Below, one piece after another: positions 36,451 through 45,159 of a DNA stretch of 64,000 nt. Source of the stretch: Mycolicibacterium gilvum (lineage in GTDB: Bacteria > Actinomycetota > Actinomycetes > Mycobacteriales > Mycobacteriaceae); NCBI RefSeq assembly GCF_900454025.1, contig NZ_UGQM01000001.1, forward strand, positions 4,030,001 through 4,094,000, read 5' to 3'. The notes below the pieces were generated by a model. It saw nothing but the letters and a program-made list of their open reading frames with translations, did not search any database and was not told the origin of the DNA. Position 1 is the stretch's first letter; every line of letters starts with the position of its first letter. Both the position numbers and the translations under genes were made by a program.

Positions 36451-36470
36451 TGTCAGGACAAAGTCTTGAC
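36451..36470 (+). promoter_or_regulatory. GntR-type operator, copy upstream of iolC
   Basis: TGTCAGGACAAAGTCTTGAC, with arms GTCAGGAC and GTCTTGAC about a 3-base centre. It lies between the GntR start and iolC (65 bases upstream of the latter) and repeats the box before the ABC importer with one difference. Confidence 0.7.
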
Positions 36471-36534
36471 ACCTCCGGGTGACGCGGGGCACAGTCTTAC
36501 TCAGCCACCCACACCTATTCCGTCGGAGTGACTT

Positions 36535-37506
36535 GTGATGATCGATCAGCCATATGACGTGCTCGCCATCGGGCGAAGCGGCGTCGACGTGTATCCGCTC
36601 CAGGTCGGCGTCGGCCTCGAAGAAGTGGAGACGTTCGGGAAGTTCCTCGGCGGCAGCGCCGCCAATGTCGCGGTCGCCGCCGCACGTCTGGGAAACCGTT
36701 CGGCGCTGATCTCCGGTGTCGGGGACGATCCGTTCGGCCGGTATGTCCGTGCCGAACTCGCGCGCCTCGACGTCGACAACCGGTTCATCGCGACCCATGA
36801 CGAGTATCCGACGCCGGTGACCTTCTGCGAGATCTTCCCGCCCGACGACTTCCCGCTGTACTTCTATCGCAAGCCCAGCGCCCCGGACCTGCAGATCCAT
36901 CCCGCCGAGATCGACGCCGAAGCCGTGCGCGACGCGCGACTGTACTGGTCGACCGTCACCGGATTGTCCGAGGAGCCCAGTCGCAGTGCACATTTCGCCG
37001 CCTGGGAATCGCGCGGGAGACGCCCGCTGACGGTGCTCGACCTCGACTACCGGCCCATGTTCTGGGCGACCCCTGCCGCGGCCACCGAGCAGGTGCGCAA
37101 GGCGCTCACCCACGTCACCGTGGCGGTCGGCAACCGGGAGGAGTGCGAGATCGCCGTCGGCGAGACCAGCCCGCACAAGGCTGCCGACGCGTTGCTCGAC
37201 CTCGGTGTCGAACTCGCGATCGTGAAGCAGGGGCCACGCGGAGTGCTGGGCAAGACGCGGCACTCCTCGGTTACCGTGCCGCCCAACGAGGTTGACGTCG
37301 TCAACGGCCTCGGCGCCGGTGACGCCTTCGGCGGCAGTCTGTGCCACGGCCTGCTCCACGGATGGTCGCTGGAGAAGACTCTCCGCTACGCCAACGCCGC
37401 GGGCGCGATCGTGGCCGGCCGGCTCGAGTGCTCGACGGCGATGCCGACCGCCGCCGAGGTCGCCGAGTTGGCCGAACAGACCGCCGTGGAGGCAGTGAAT
37501 GTCTGA
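36535..37506 (+). CDS. iolC: 5-dehydro-2-deoxygluconokinase
   Basis: PfkB-family sugar kinase of 323 residues that phosphorylates 5-dehydro-2-deoxygluconate in inositol breakdown. N-terminal LAIGRSGVDVYPLQVGVGLE and GKFLGGSAANVAVAAARLG; ATP- and catalytic-site motif VNGLGAGDAFGGSLCHGLL near the C-terminus. GTG start with GGAG six bases before; the next codon is ATG, which could serve equally. It is the first gene of the iolC-aldolase-iolB-iolD-iolG run; its stop overlaps the next gene by 8 bases. Confidence 0.95.
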   Translation: MMIDQPYDVLAIGRSGVDVYPLQVGVGLEEVETFGKFLGGSAANVAVAAARLGNRSALISGVGDDPFGRYVRAELARLDVDNRFIATHDEYPTPVTFCEIFPPDDFPLYFYRKPSAPDLQIHPAEIDAEAVRDARLYWSTVTGLSEEPSRSAHFAAWESRGRRPLTVLDLDYRPMFWATPAAATEQVRKALTHVTVAVGNREECEIAVGETSPHKAADALLDLGVELAIVKQGPRGVLGKTRHSSVTVPPNEVDVVNGLGAGDAFGGSLCHGLLHGWSLEKTLRYANAAGAIVAGRLECSTAMPTAAEVAELAEQTAVEAVNV

Positions 37507-38383
37507 CTCACCCCGATGCCGGGACTACGCCGAGGTCACCGAGGTCCGCGCCACCGAGCCCGCCGCCGTCGCGCGGGCGTGGGAGACGCGGACCACCCGG
37601 CCCACGATGCGCGGCAACGGAAGACTGATGATCGTCGCCGCCGACCACCCGGCCCGCGGCGCACTGTCGGTCGGATCCCGCCCGACGGCGATGAACAGTC
37701 GCACCGACCTGCTCGACCGGCTGCGGGCCGCGCTGGCCGAACCGGGTGTCGACGGTGTGCTCGGGACCGCTGACATCCTCGACGATCTGGTGCTGCTCGG
37801 CGCGCTGGAGGACAAGGTCGTGTTCTCGTCGTTCAACCGTGGCGGCCTGGCCGGATCGTCGTTCGAACTCGACGACCGGATGACGGGCGCGACCGCGGCC
37901 TCGACCGCCGCGGCACGGATGAACGGTGGAAAAATGTTGTGCCGCATCGATCTCGACGATCCGGGGACGGTGGCGACCATGGCCGCATGCGCCCAGGCCG
38001 TGGACGAGCTCGCTGCCCACGGCCTCATCGCGATGCTGGAACCGTTCCTGTCGTCGCGGGTCGACGGCAGGGTGCGCAACGACCTGTCCCCCGACGCGGT
38101 CATCAAGTCGGTGCACATCGGCCAGGGGCTCGGATCCACCTCGGCCTACACCTGGATGAAGCTGCCGGTGGTCGACGAGATGGACCGCGTGATGGAGTCG
38201 ACCACCATGCCCACCCTGCTGCTCGGCGGCGACCCCGCCGACCCCGAAGCGGCATTCGCGAGCTGGGAGAAGGCGCTTTCGCTGCCCTCGGTGCGGGGCC
38301 TAATCGTCGGGCGCACCCTGCTCTATCCACCGGACGACGACGTCAGCGCGGCCGTCGCGACCGCGGTGGGGATGGTCCGATGA
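37499..38383 (+). CDS. Cgl0159-type aldolase (beta/alpha barrel)
   Basis: A 294-residue barrel protein of the kind found next to iolC in corynebacteria (Cgl0159 family), thought to act as the 5-dehydro-2-deoxyphosphogluconate aldolase (IolJ role). Visible blocks are GNGRLMIVAADHPARGALSV, DGVLGTADILDDLVLLGALE, NGGKMLCRIDLDDPGTVATM, IKSVHIGQGLGSTSAYTWMK and GLIVGRTLLYPPDDDV. It gives dihydroxyacetone phosphate and malonate semialdehyde if the role holds. Overlaps iolC by 8 bases and iolB by 4, so translation is coupled. Confidence 0.85.
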   Translation: MSDSPRCRDYAEVTEVRATEPAAVARAWETRTTRPTMRGNGRLMIVAADHPARGALSVGSRPTAMNSRTDLLDRLRAALAEPGVDGVLGTADILDDLVLLGALEDKVVFSSFNRGGLAGSSFELDDRMTGATAASTAAARMNGGKMLCRIDLDDPGTVATMAACAQAVDELAAHGLIAMLEPFLSSRVDGRVRNDLSPDAVIKSVHIGQGLGSTSAYTWMKLPVVDEMDRVMESTTMPTLLLGGDPADPEAAFASWEKALSLPSVRGLIVGRTLLYPPDDDVSAAVATAVGMVR

Positions 38384-39249
38384 GGTCGAAACTCTACATC
38401 CCCGCGGGCAGCGCCACCGCGCCGTTCACCGTCGCGATCACCCCCGCCGACGCCGGCTGGGCCGAATCCTCCTTGCATGTCCTCGATCTCGCAGAGGACG
38501 GGTCGGTGTCGCTGCAGACCGGCGACACCGAGGTGATGATCCTGCCGCTGGCCGGCGGCGGGAGCGTCACCTGTGGCGACGAGACGTTCGCGCTGACGCC
38601 GCGCGCGTCGGTGTTCGACGGCCCGGCCGACATGGTCTACCTCGGCCTCGGTCAGGAATACACGGTCACCGGCCACGGTCGGATCGCGATCTGCGGGGCT
38701 CGCGCGGCGACCCCGTTCCCCAACCGCCGGGTCGCGGCCGCCGACGTCGCCGTCGAGCTGCGCGGTGCCGGCAACTGCAGCAGGCAGGTTCACAACTTCG
38801 GCACCGCAACGGCTTTCGAGGCCGATTCGCTGATCGCGTGCGAGGTGATCACACCGGGCGGCAACTGGTCGAGCTACCCCGCCCACAAGCACGACGAGAA
38901 CACCGACGTCGAAACCCAACTCGAGGAGATCTACTACTTCGAGATCGACGACTCCCCCGCCGGCACACCGGGGTTCGGATACCACCGGGTGTACGGCACA
39001 CCGGAACGTCCGATCGAGGTGCTGGAGGAGGTCCGCTCGGGCGATGTGGTGCTGGTGCCCCACGGCTATCACGGCCCGTCCATCGCGGCGCCCGGCCACC
39101 ACATGTACTACCTGAACGTGATGGCCGGCTCGGGACCTCACCGCGCCTGGCTCATCTGCGACGATCCCCGGCACACCTGGTTGCGCAGCAGCTGGGAGCA
39201 CCAGGAGATCGACCCGCGTCTGCCTTTCACCGCGACTCAAGGAGCCTGA
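38380..39249 (+). CDS. iolB: 5-deoxy-glucuronate isomerase
   Basis: A 289-residue cupin enzyme that converts 5-deoxy-glucuronate to 5-dehydro-2-deoxygluconate. IolB hallmarks are RQVHNFGTATAFEADSLIAC, the metal-binding AHKHDENTDVETQLEEIYYF, GFGYHRVYGTPERPIE, VLVPHGYHGP and HHMYYLNVMAGSG with the final WLICDDPRH. Two cupin halves are present. The ATG overlaps the aldolase stop (ATGA); iolD starts 3 bases after its stop. Confidence 0.95.
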   Translation: MRSKLYIPAGSATAPFTVAITPADAGWAESSLHVLDLAEDGSVSLQTGDTEVMILPLAGGGSVTCGDETFALTPRASVFDGPADMVYLGLGQEYTVTGHGRIAICGARAATPFPNRRVAAADVAVELRGAGNCSRQVHNFGTATAFEADSLIACEVITPGGNWSSYPAHKHDENTDVETQLEEIYYFEIDDSPAGTPGFGYHRVYGTPERPIEVLEEVRSGDVVLVPHGYHGPSIAAPGHHMYYLNVMAGSGPHRAWLICDDPRHTWLRSSWEHQEIDPRLPFTATQGA

Positions 39250-39252
39250 CCC

Positions 39253-41202
39253 GTGGTTTCCACCGCGCCGAAGTCGACCGAGAAGCTCGTCGACGACGAA
39301 CCGACCGTGCGGCTCACCGTCGCCCAGGCGACGGTGCGCTTCCTGGCCAATCAGTACGTCGAACGCGACGGCGAACGACACAAGTTCTTCGCCGGATGTC
39401 TGGGCATCTTCGGCCACGGCAACGTGGCCGGGATCGGGCAGGCGCTGCTCCAGGACGAGGTGGACGCGTGCGCGGCGGGCGTCGAGCCGGGCCTGCCCTA
39501 CGTGCTGGGTCGCAACGAGCAGGCGATGGTGCACACCGCGGTCGCCTACGCCCGTCAGCGCGACCGCACCCAGGCGTGGGCCGTGACGGCGAGCGTCGGT
39601 CCCGGATCGACCAACATGCTGACCGGTGCGGCACTGGCCACCATCAACAGGCTGCCCGTCCTGCTCCTGCCGTCGGACACGTTCGCGACCCGGGTCAGCT
39701 CACCGGTGCTCCAAGAGCTCGAGCTGCCGTCCAGCGGTGACGTCACGGTCAACGACGCGTTCAAACCGTTGTCGCGCTACTTCGACCGGGTGTGGCGACC
39801 CGAACAGTTGCCCGCCGCGCTGCTCGGCGCGATGCGCGTGCTGACCGATCCGGTCGAGACCGGCGCCGCGACCGTCGCGCTTCCCCAGGACGTGCAGGCC
39901 GAGTCGTTCGACTGGCCCGAATCGCTGTTCGCCGAGCGCACCTGGCACATCGCCCGGCCGCTGCCGGAGCGTGCGGTGATCGCCAGGGCCGCCCAGATCA
40001 TCAGGTCGGCAACCAAACCGCTGATCGTCGCCGGTGGCGGCGTCATCTATTCGGGTGCCACGGAAGCTCTCGCCGCGCTGGCGTCCACGACCGGGATCCC
40101 GGTGTGCGAGAGCCAGGCCGGCAAGGGCTCGCTGCTGCACGACGATCCGTGCTCGGTCGGCGCCGTCGGATCGACGGGCACGACCGCCGCCAACGCGCTG
40201 GCGAGCGAGGCCGACGTGATCATCGGAATCGGCACCCGCTACAGCGATTTCACCTCGGCGTCGCGCACCGCGTTCAACAATCCCGACGTCCGTTTCGTCA
40301 ACATCAATGTGGCGTCGCTGGATTCGGTCAAGCACGGCGGCGTCAGCGTGGTGTCCGACGCCCGCGAGGCGCTCGACGTGCTCACCGGTCTGCTGGCCGA
40401 TCACCGCGTCAGCGACGAGTACAGCGCACGCGTCCGCGACCTCGTGGCAGAGTGGAACGACACCGTCGACGACGCCGTCGCGACCGTGGACGGGCAGCCG
40501 CTGAACCAGAACCAGGTGATCGGTCTGGTCAACGCATTGTCAGACCCCCGCGACGTCGTCGTGTGCGCCGCCGGCTCGATGCCCGGGGATCTTCACAAGC
40601 TGTGGCGGACGCGCGATCGCAAGGGATATCACGTCGAATACGGGTTCTCCTGCATGGGTTACGAGATCGCCGGCGGGATCGGGGTGCGCATGGCCGCCCC
40701 CGACCGGGACGTCTTCGTGATGGTCGGCGACGGTTCCTACCTGATGATGGCCACGGAGCTGGCCACCGCAGTGCAGGAGGGCGTCAAGATCATCCCCGTC
40801 CTGGTCCAGAACCACGGGTTCGCGTCGATCGGCGGACTGTCGGAATCGCTGGGCTCCCAACGGTTCGGCACGGCCTACCGGTACCGCGGCGAGAGCGGAC
40901 GGCTCGACGGCGAGACCCTGCCCGTGGACCTCGCCGCCAATGCCGCGAGCCTGGGCGCCGACGTCATCAGGGCGCGCACCGCCGCGGAGTTCACCGACGC
41001 GGTGAAGGTCGCCAAGGCGGCCGACCGCACCACGGTCATCTATGTCGAGACCGACCCGATGGTCTTCGCGCCCGACAGCCACTCCTGGTGGGATGTCCCG
41101 GTCAGCGAGGTCTCGACGCTGGACTCGACCCGGCAGGCCTACGCGCGCTACGCGGACTGGAAGAAGGTCCAGCGCCCGCTGATCAAGCCCTCCGACCGAT
41201 GA
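39253..41202 (+). CDS. iolD: 3D-trihydroxycyclohexane-1,2-dione acylhydrolase
   Basis: Thiamine-diphosphate enzyme of 649 residues that opens the cyclitol ring in inositol catabolism. It has the pyruvate-oxidase-like three-domain layout: N-terminal LTVAQATVRFLANQYVERDG with the ThDP-activating region YVLGRNEQAMVHTAVAYARQ, a central domain (KPLIVAGGGVIYSGATEAL), and a C-terminal ThDP motif VGDGSYLMMATELATAVQEG. GTG start. Its stop overlaps the next dehydrogenase gene (ATGA). Length agrees with IolD of corynebacteria. Confidence 0.95.
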   Translation: MVSTAPKSTEKLVDDEPTVRLTVAQATVRFLANQYVERDGERHKFFAGCLGIFGHGNVAGIGQALLQDEVDACAAGVEPGLPYVLGRNEQAMVHTAVAYARQRDRTQAWAVTASVGPGSTNMLTGAALATINRLPVLLLPSDTFATRVSSPVLQELELPSSGDVTVNDAFKPLSRYFDRVWRPEQLPAALLGAMRVLTDPVETGAATVALPQDVQAESFDWPESLFAERTWHIARPLPERAVIARAAQIIRSATKPLIVAGGGVIYSGATEALAALASTTGIPVCESQAGKGSLLHDDPCSVGAVGSTGTTAANALASEADVIIGIGTRYSDFTSASRTAFNNPDVRFVNINVASLDSVKHGGVSVVSDAREALDVLTGLLADHRVSDEYSARVRDLVAEWNDTVDDAVATVDGQPLNQNQVIGLVNALSDPRDVVVCAAGSMPGDLHKLWRTRDRKGYHVEYGFSCMGYEIAGGIGVRMAAPDRDVFVMVGDGSYLMMATELATAVQEGVKIIPVLVQNHGFASIGGLSESLGSQRFGTAYRYRGESGRLDGETLPVDLAANAASLGADVIRARTAAEFTDAVKVAKAADRTTVIYVETDPMVFAPDSHSWWDVPVSEVSTLDSTRQAYARYADWKKVQRPLIKPSDR

Positions 41203-42233
41203 CCGATCTCCGCATCGCCGTGCTCGGCGTCGGCGTGATGGGCGCCGACCACGTCGCACGCATCACCTCCCGCATCTCCGGTGCCCGCGTGGCGGTGGTC
41301 AACGACCACCTCGTCGAGAAGGCCGAACAGCTGGCCGCGAGCATCCCGGGATGCAGTGCGGTCGCCGACCCGCTGGACGCGATCGCCGACGCCGACGTCG
41401 ACGCCGTGGTGCTGGCCACCCCGGGTGGCACGCACGAGGAGCAGCTGCTCGCCTGCCTCGACCAGCGCAAGCCCGTCATGTGCGAAAAGCCGCTCACCAC
41501 AGACGTTTCGACGTCTCTGGAGATCGCCCGACGCGAAGCCGACCTGGGCCGGCCCCTGATCCAGGTCGGCTTCATGCGACGGTTCGACGACGAGTACGTG
41601 CGGTTGAAAGCTCTGCTGGACGGCGGCGAGTTGGGCAATCCGCTGATGATGCACTGCGTGCACCGCAACCCGGGCGTGCCGGCCTATTTCGACAGCTCGC
41701 TGATCGTCAAGGACTCCCTGGTGCACGAGGTCGACATCACCAGATATCTGTTCGGCGAGGAGATCGCGTCCGTACAGATCATCAAACCCACCTCGAACCC
41801 CGGCGCGCCGAACGGCGTCGTCGATCCACAGATCGCCATCCTGCGCACCGTGTCGGGGCGCCACGTCGACGTCGAGCTCTTCGTGACCACCGGGGTCGCC
41901 TACGAGGTCCGCACGGAGGTGGTCGGCGAGCACGGCAGCGCGATCATCGGCCTGGACGTCGGGCTGATCCGTAAGAAGGGACCCGGCAGCTGGGGCGGCA
42001 CCCTCACCCCCGGATTCCGGGAACGCTTCGGCCCGGCCTACGACACCGAGATCCAGCGCTGGGTCGATGCCGTCCACAGCGGGACCAACGTGTGCGGCCC
42101 CACCGCGTGGGACGGCTACGCGGCCGCGGCGGTGTGCGCCGCGGGCGTCGAATCACTGGAGACGGGTCTGCCGGTCGACGTGCAGCTCGCAGACGAAGTG
42201 ACATCGGCTGAACAACGAGGTGTTCGCGGGTAG
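41199..42233 (+). CDS. Inositol 2-dehydrogenase-like Gfo/Idh/MocA enzyme
   Basis: A 344-residue NAD-dependent dehydrogenase: RIAVLGVGVMGADHVARITS, catalytic Lys in VMCEKPLTT, QVGFMRRFDDEYVRLKALL and the Asp/His-type site SLVHEVDITRYLFGEEI. It closely fits inositol 2-dehydrogenases of actinobacterial iol clusters (IolG). With the IolG-like enzyme at 26.0 kb there are two candidates in the window, perhaps with different isomer preference. Last gene of the iol run; the repeat at 42239 follows the stop by 5 bases. Confidence 0.9.
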   Translation: MTDLRIAVLGVGVMGADHVARITSRISGARVAVVNDHLVEKAEQLAASIPGCSAVADPLDAIADADVDAVVLATPGGTHEEQLLACLDQRKPVMCEKPLTTDVSTSLEIARREADLGRPLIQVGFMRRFDDEYVRLKALLDGGELGNPLMMHCVHRNPGVPAYFDSSLIVKDSLVHEVDITRYLFGEEIASVQIIKPTSNPGAPNGVVDPQIAILRTVSGRHVDVELFVTTGVAYEVRTEVVGEHGSAIIGLDVGLIRKKGPGSWGGTLTPGFRERFGPAYDTEIQRWVDAVHSGTNVCGPTAWDGYAAAAVCAAGVESLETGLPVDVQLADEVTSAEQRGVRG

Positions 42234-42238
42234 CGCTC

Positions 42239-42305
42239 GGCACCGCGAGCGCGCGGGTCTGCACGGGGACACTCCGTGTCTGCCCGTGCAAGACCGCGCG
42301 CTCGC
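42239..42305 (+). repeat. Palindromic repeat, copy A
   Basis: A 67-base element able to fold on itself: outer arms GCGAGCGCGCGG and CCGCGCGCTCGC, inner arms around GCACGGG and CCCGTGC, loop near ACACTCCGTGT. It is repeated in inverse orientation at 42762-42828 with 65 of 67 bases identical. Located between the iolG-like stop and the stop of the small unknown gene. It could serve as a terminator or be a mobile palindromic repeat. Confidence 0.85.
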
Positions 42306-42312
42306 CCTCGCC

Positions 42313-42732
42313 TCAAGGTGTCCGGGAGTCGGACGGATGCCGGTAGGCCTCGATCGACTCGATGTCGGCGAGCACCTCCGCGCGGGCGTCGTAATGCAGT
42401 GCGTGATCGACCTGACGTTCGGCATAGTCGGCCGACTGCATGATGTAACCGTCCTCCTGGACGGTGATCATGGTGGGCACCCAGCCCTCATCACCCGGCG
42501 TCGAGGGTGGCCAGACCCACATATCGGACAAGTCCTCAAAATGGATGTGCACCGGCACCCATCCTCGCCTGATCAGGAGACTGCCCAGCTTGTCGTCGCT
42601 GTAGAGCCGGCGCGCCGAGTCCCCGTCGAACCCGGCATCTCCGACCCCACCCTGGTCGGAGGACGAGATCTCACGTCCGGCCCGCGATGCCGTGCCCTTG
42701 GAGGTCTTCTTCCTCCCCTTGCTGCGTGCCAT
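42313..42732 (-). CDS. Hypothetical protein bracketed by inverted repeats
   Basis: A 139-residue protein that I do not recognise. It starts MARSKGRKKTSKGTASRAG (a strongly basic tail), then has a polar segment, and a globular-looking core with VPVHIHFEDLSDMWVWPPST and MITVQEDGYIMQSADYAERQ. No signal or membrane segment. The gene is enclosed by two near-identical inverted 67-base repeats, 8 bases from one end and 30 from the other, which makes a cassette-like unit. An ATG 12 bases upstream is an alternative start. Confidence 0.6.
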   Translation of the reverse strand: MARSKGRKKTSKGTASRAGREISSSDQGGVGDAGFDGDSARRLYSDDKLGSLLIRRGWVPVHIHFEDLSDMWVWPPSTPGDEGWVPTMITVQEDGYIMQSADYAERQVDHALHYDARAEVLADIESIEAYRHPSDSRTP

Positions 42733-42761
42733 GACCACCATCATGCCGCTCATCCCGCACC

Positions 42762-42828
42762 GCGAGCGCGCGGTCTTGCACAGGCAGACACGGAGTGTCC
42801 CCGTGCAGACTCGCGCGCTCGCGGTGCC
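42762..42828 (-). repeat. Palindromic repeat, copy B
   Basis: Inverse copy of 42239-42305 with two differences. It starts 11 bases after the stop of the type III glutamine synthetase and can fold into the same hairpin, so it may end that transcript. Confidence 0.85.
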
Positions 42829-42839
42829 AGCCCGCCCGG

Positions 42840-45017
42840 TCAGAGGATGTACAACATCTCCTGGTAGGTCGGCAGCGGCCACAGGTCGTCGGCGACAACA
42901 GCTTCCAACTCGTCGGCAGCGGCGCGCACCGCCTCCATGGCCGGCAGCAGAGCCTTCTGCGCATGCGTCGCCTCGTCCAGCGCCGACTCCGCGGAATGGC
43001 CGGACAGCGCTGACTTCAGCGTCGCGAGCGCGGCTGTGAGCTCAGCGATAGGTGCTGAAACCTCCTGCAACAGAGTGGTATCGGCCGCCACGCCGGCTGC
43101 CTTGAGCGCCGCCACGTTCTGCGCCAGCTCCGTCTGATACCGCACCGCAGCGGGCAGGATCATGGTGGTGCCCAGTTCCAGCGACAGCTTCGCCTCGACC
43201 GCGATCGTCAGCGCGTACTGCTCAAGACGCACCTCGTACCGGCTGTGCAGTTCGCGCTCGCTGAACACCCCGTACTTCTCGAACACCTCGACGGCTTCGG
43301 GCTTGATCAGCTCGGGGATGGCATCCAGTGTGGTCTTCAGGTTCGGCAGGCCTCGTTCGGCGGCTTCGATGTGCCAGTTCTCCGAATAGCCGTCTCCGTT
43401 GAAGACGACAGCCCCGTGTTCGGTGATGATTTCGGTCAGCAGCTTCTGCACCGCGGTGTCGAAGTCCGCACCGTCGCCGACGGCGGTTTCGAGCACCGTG
43501 GCCATGTAGTCGAGCGAATCGGCCATGATCGTGTTCAGGACGATCATCGGCACGTTGATCGTCTGGCCGGATCCCGGCGCCCGGAACTCGAACCGGTTGC
43601 CGGTGAACGCGAATGGGCTGGTGCGGTTCCTGTCGCCGGGGTCGGTCGGCAGGATCGGAAGTGTGTCGCAGCCGATGATCATGCTGCCTTTGCCCTTGGA
43701 CGAGGTGGCTGCGCCCTTGGCGATCTGCTCGAACACATCGGCCAGCTGATCGCCGAGGAAGATCGAGATGATCGCCGGTGGTGCCTCGTTGGCGCCGAGG
43801 CGGTGATCGTTGGTCGCCGAGGCCACCGACACCCGAAGCAGACCGGCGAACTTGTGCACAGCGCGGATCACCGCGGCGCAGAACACCAGGAATTGGGCAT
43901 TCTCGTGCGGCGTATCGCCCGGCACCAACAAGCTGCCGAACTGCGAATTGCCCATCGAGAAGTTGACGTGCTTGCCCGATCCGTTGACACCCGCAAACGG
44001 CTTCTCGTGGAACAGGCACTCCATGCCGTGCTTCTTGGCGATCGTCTTGAACGTGGTCATCAGCAGCTGCTGATGGTCGGCGGCGATGTTGGCCCGCTCG
44101 AACATCGGGGCGATCTCGAACTGTCCGGGCGCGACCTCGTTGTGCCGCGTCTTCGCCGGGATGCCGAGCTTGAACAGCTCACGTTCGGTGTCCATCATGA
44201 AGCCGAGGACACGCTCAGGGATGGCGCCGAAGTAATGGTCGTCGAACTCCTGACCCTTGGGCGGCCTGGTGCCGAACAGGGTGCGACCGGCGTTGATCAG
44301 ATCCGGACGGGCGAGGAAGAAGTGCCGGTCGACCAGAAAGTACTCCTGCTCCGGGCCGCAGAAGGACACGATGTTGTCGAAGTCGCTGTGCCCGAACAGC
44401 TTCAGGATCCGTTCGGCCTGCGCGCCCATAGCCTGCTGGCTGCGCAGCAGCGGCGTCTTGAAGTCCAGGGCCTCCCCGGTCATCGACACGAAGACCGTCG
44501 GAATGCACAGTGTGTTGCCGTTGGGGTTCTCCAAGATGTACGCCGGGCTGGTGACGTCCCAGCCGGTGTAGCCGCGCGCCTCGAAGGTGGTGCGCAGCCC
44601 GCCCGACGGAAAGCTCGAGGCGTCGGGCTCGCCCTGGATCAGGGTCTTGCCGGCGAACTCAGCCAGCGTCTGACCGTCAGAGACGGGCTCCAGGAAGCTG
44701 TCGTGCTTTTCGGCGGTGAACCCGGTCATCGGGTAGAAGACGTGCGCGTAATGGGTCGCGCCCTTCGACAGCGCCCAGTCCTTCATCGCCGAGGCCACGG
44801 AGTCGGCGACCGCCGGATCGAGCTTGACGCCCTTCTCGATGGTCGCGACGACCGACTTGTACACCGATTTGGGCAGCCGCGACTGCATCTCGGCCTTGGT
44901 GAAGACGTTCGATCCGAAGATCTCCCCCGGCGCCTCGGCCGGGTCGAACGTGATGGCCGGGGGGACGTACGCCTCGACGTTGTCGATGGCCTGCAGACGC
45001 ACCGCGTTACCGCTCAA
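42840..45017 (-). CDS. Type III glutamine synthetase (GlnN)
   Basis: ATP-dependent ammonia assimilation by a GSIII-type enzyme of 725 residues, well above the ~470 of GSI. GSIII features: N-terminal [80 protein letters not shown] and [20 protein letters not shown]. The C-terminal quarter is helical. Start TTG with AAAGGAAG upstream; within the upstream 140 bases a GTTAC...GTCAAC pair near 45101 may be a GlnR box (weak). It is an accessory enzyme beside the housekeeping GSI that mycobacteria carry elsewhere. Confidence 0.95.
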   Translation of the reverse strand: MSGNAVRLQAIDNVEAYVPPAITFDPAEAPGEIFGSNVFTKAEMQSRLPKSVYKSVVATIEKGVKLDPAVADSVASAMKDWALSKGATHYAHVFYPMTGFTAEKHDSFLEPVSDGQTLAEFAGKTLIQGEPDASSFPSGGLRTTFEARGYTGWDVTSPAYILENPNGNTLCIPTVFVSMTGEALDFKTPLLRSQQAMGAQAERILKLFGHSDFDNIVSFCGPEQEYFLVDRHFFLARPDLINAGRTLFGTRPPKGQEFDDHYFGAIPERVLGFMMDTERELFKLGIPAKTRHNEVAPGQFEIAPMFERANIAADHQQLLMTTFKTIAKKHGMECLFHEKPFAGVNGSGKHVNFSMGNSQFGSLLVPGDTPHENAQFLVFCAAVIRAVHKFAGLLRVSVASATNDHRLGANEAPPAIISIFLGDQLADVFEQIAKGAATSSKGKGSMIIGCDTLPILPTDPGDRNRTSPFAFTGNRFEFRAPGSGQTINVPMIVLNTIMADSLDYMATVLETAVGDGADFDTAVQKLLTEIITEHGAVVFNGDGYSENWHIEAAERGLPNLKTTLDAIPELIKPEAVEVFEKYGVFSERELHSRYEVRLEQYALTIAVEAKLSLELGTTMILPAAVRYQTELAQNVAALKAAGVAADTTLLQEVSAPIAELTAALATLKSALSGHSAESALDEATHAQKALLPAMEAVRAAADELEAVVADDLWPLPTYQEMLYIL

Positions 45018-45159
45018 TGGACTTCCTTTGCCCTACGGGCGTCCGCCTGGACCTCGGCGGACGCGACCGGCCAACAGTAGGAACCGTTGATGCCGAACTT
45101 GTTACGCGAGCGTCAACGACAGAATGCGTCAGCCGCGGATCCCTCGGGCGGAGGTGCAA

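Noticed and set aside
39792..42233. 813-codon frame that would extend the iolG-like enzyme upstream
   Set aside because: The upstream half is a shadow of iolD; the enzyme starts at the ATG overlapping the iolD stop.
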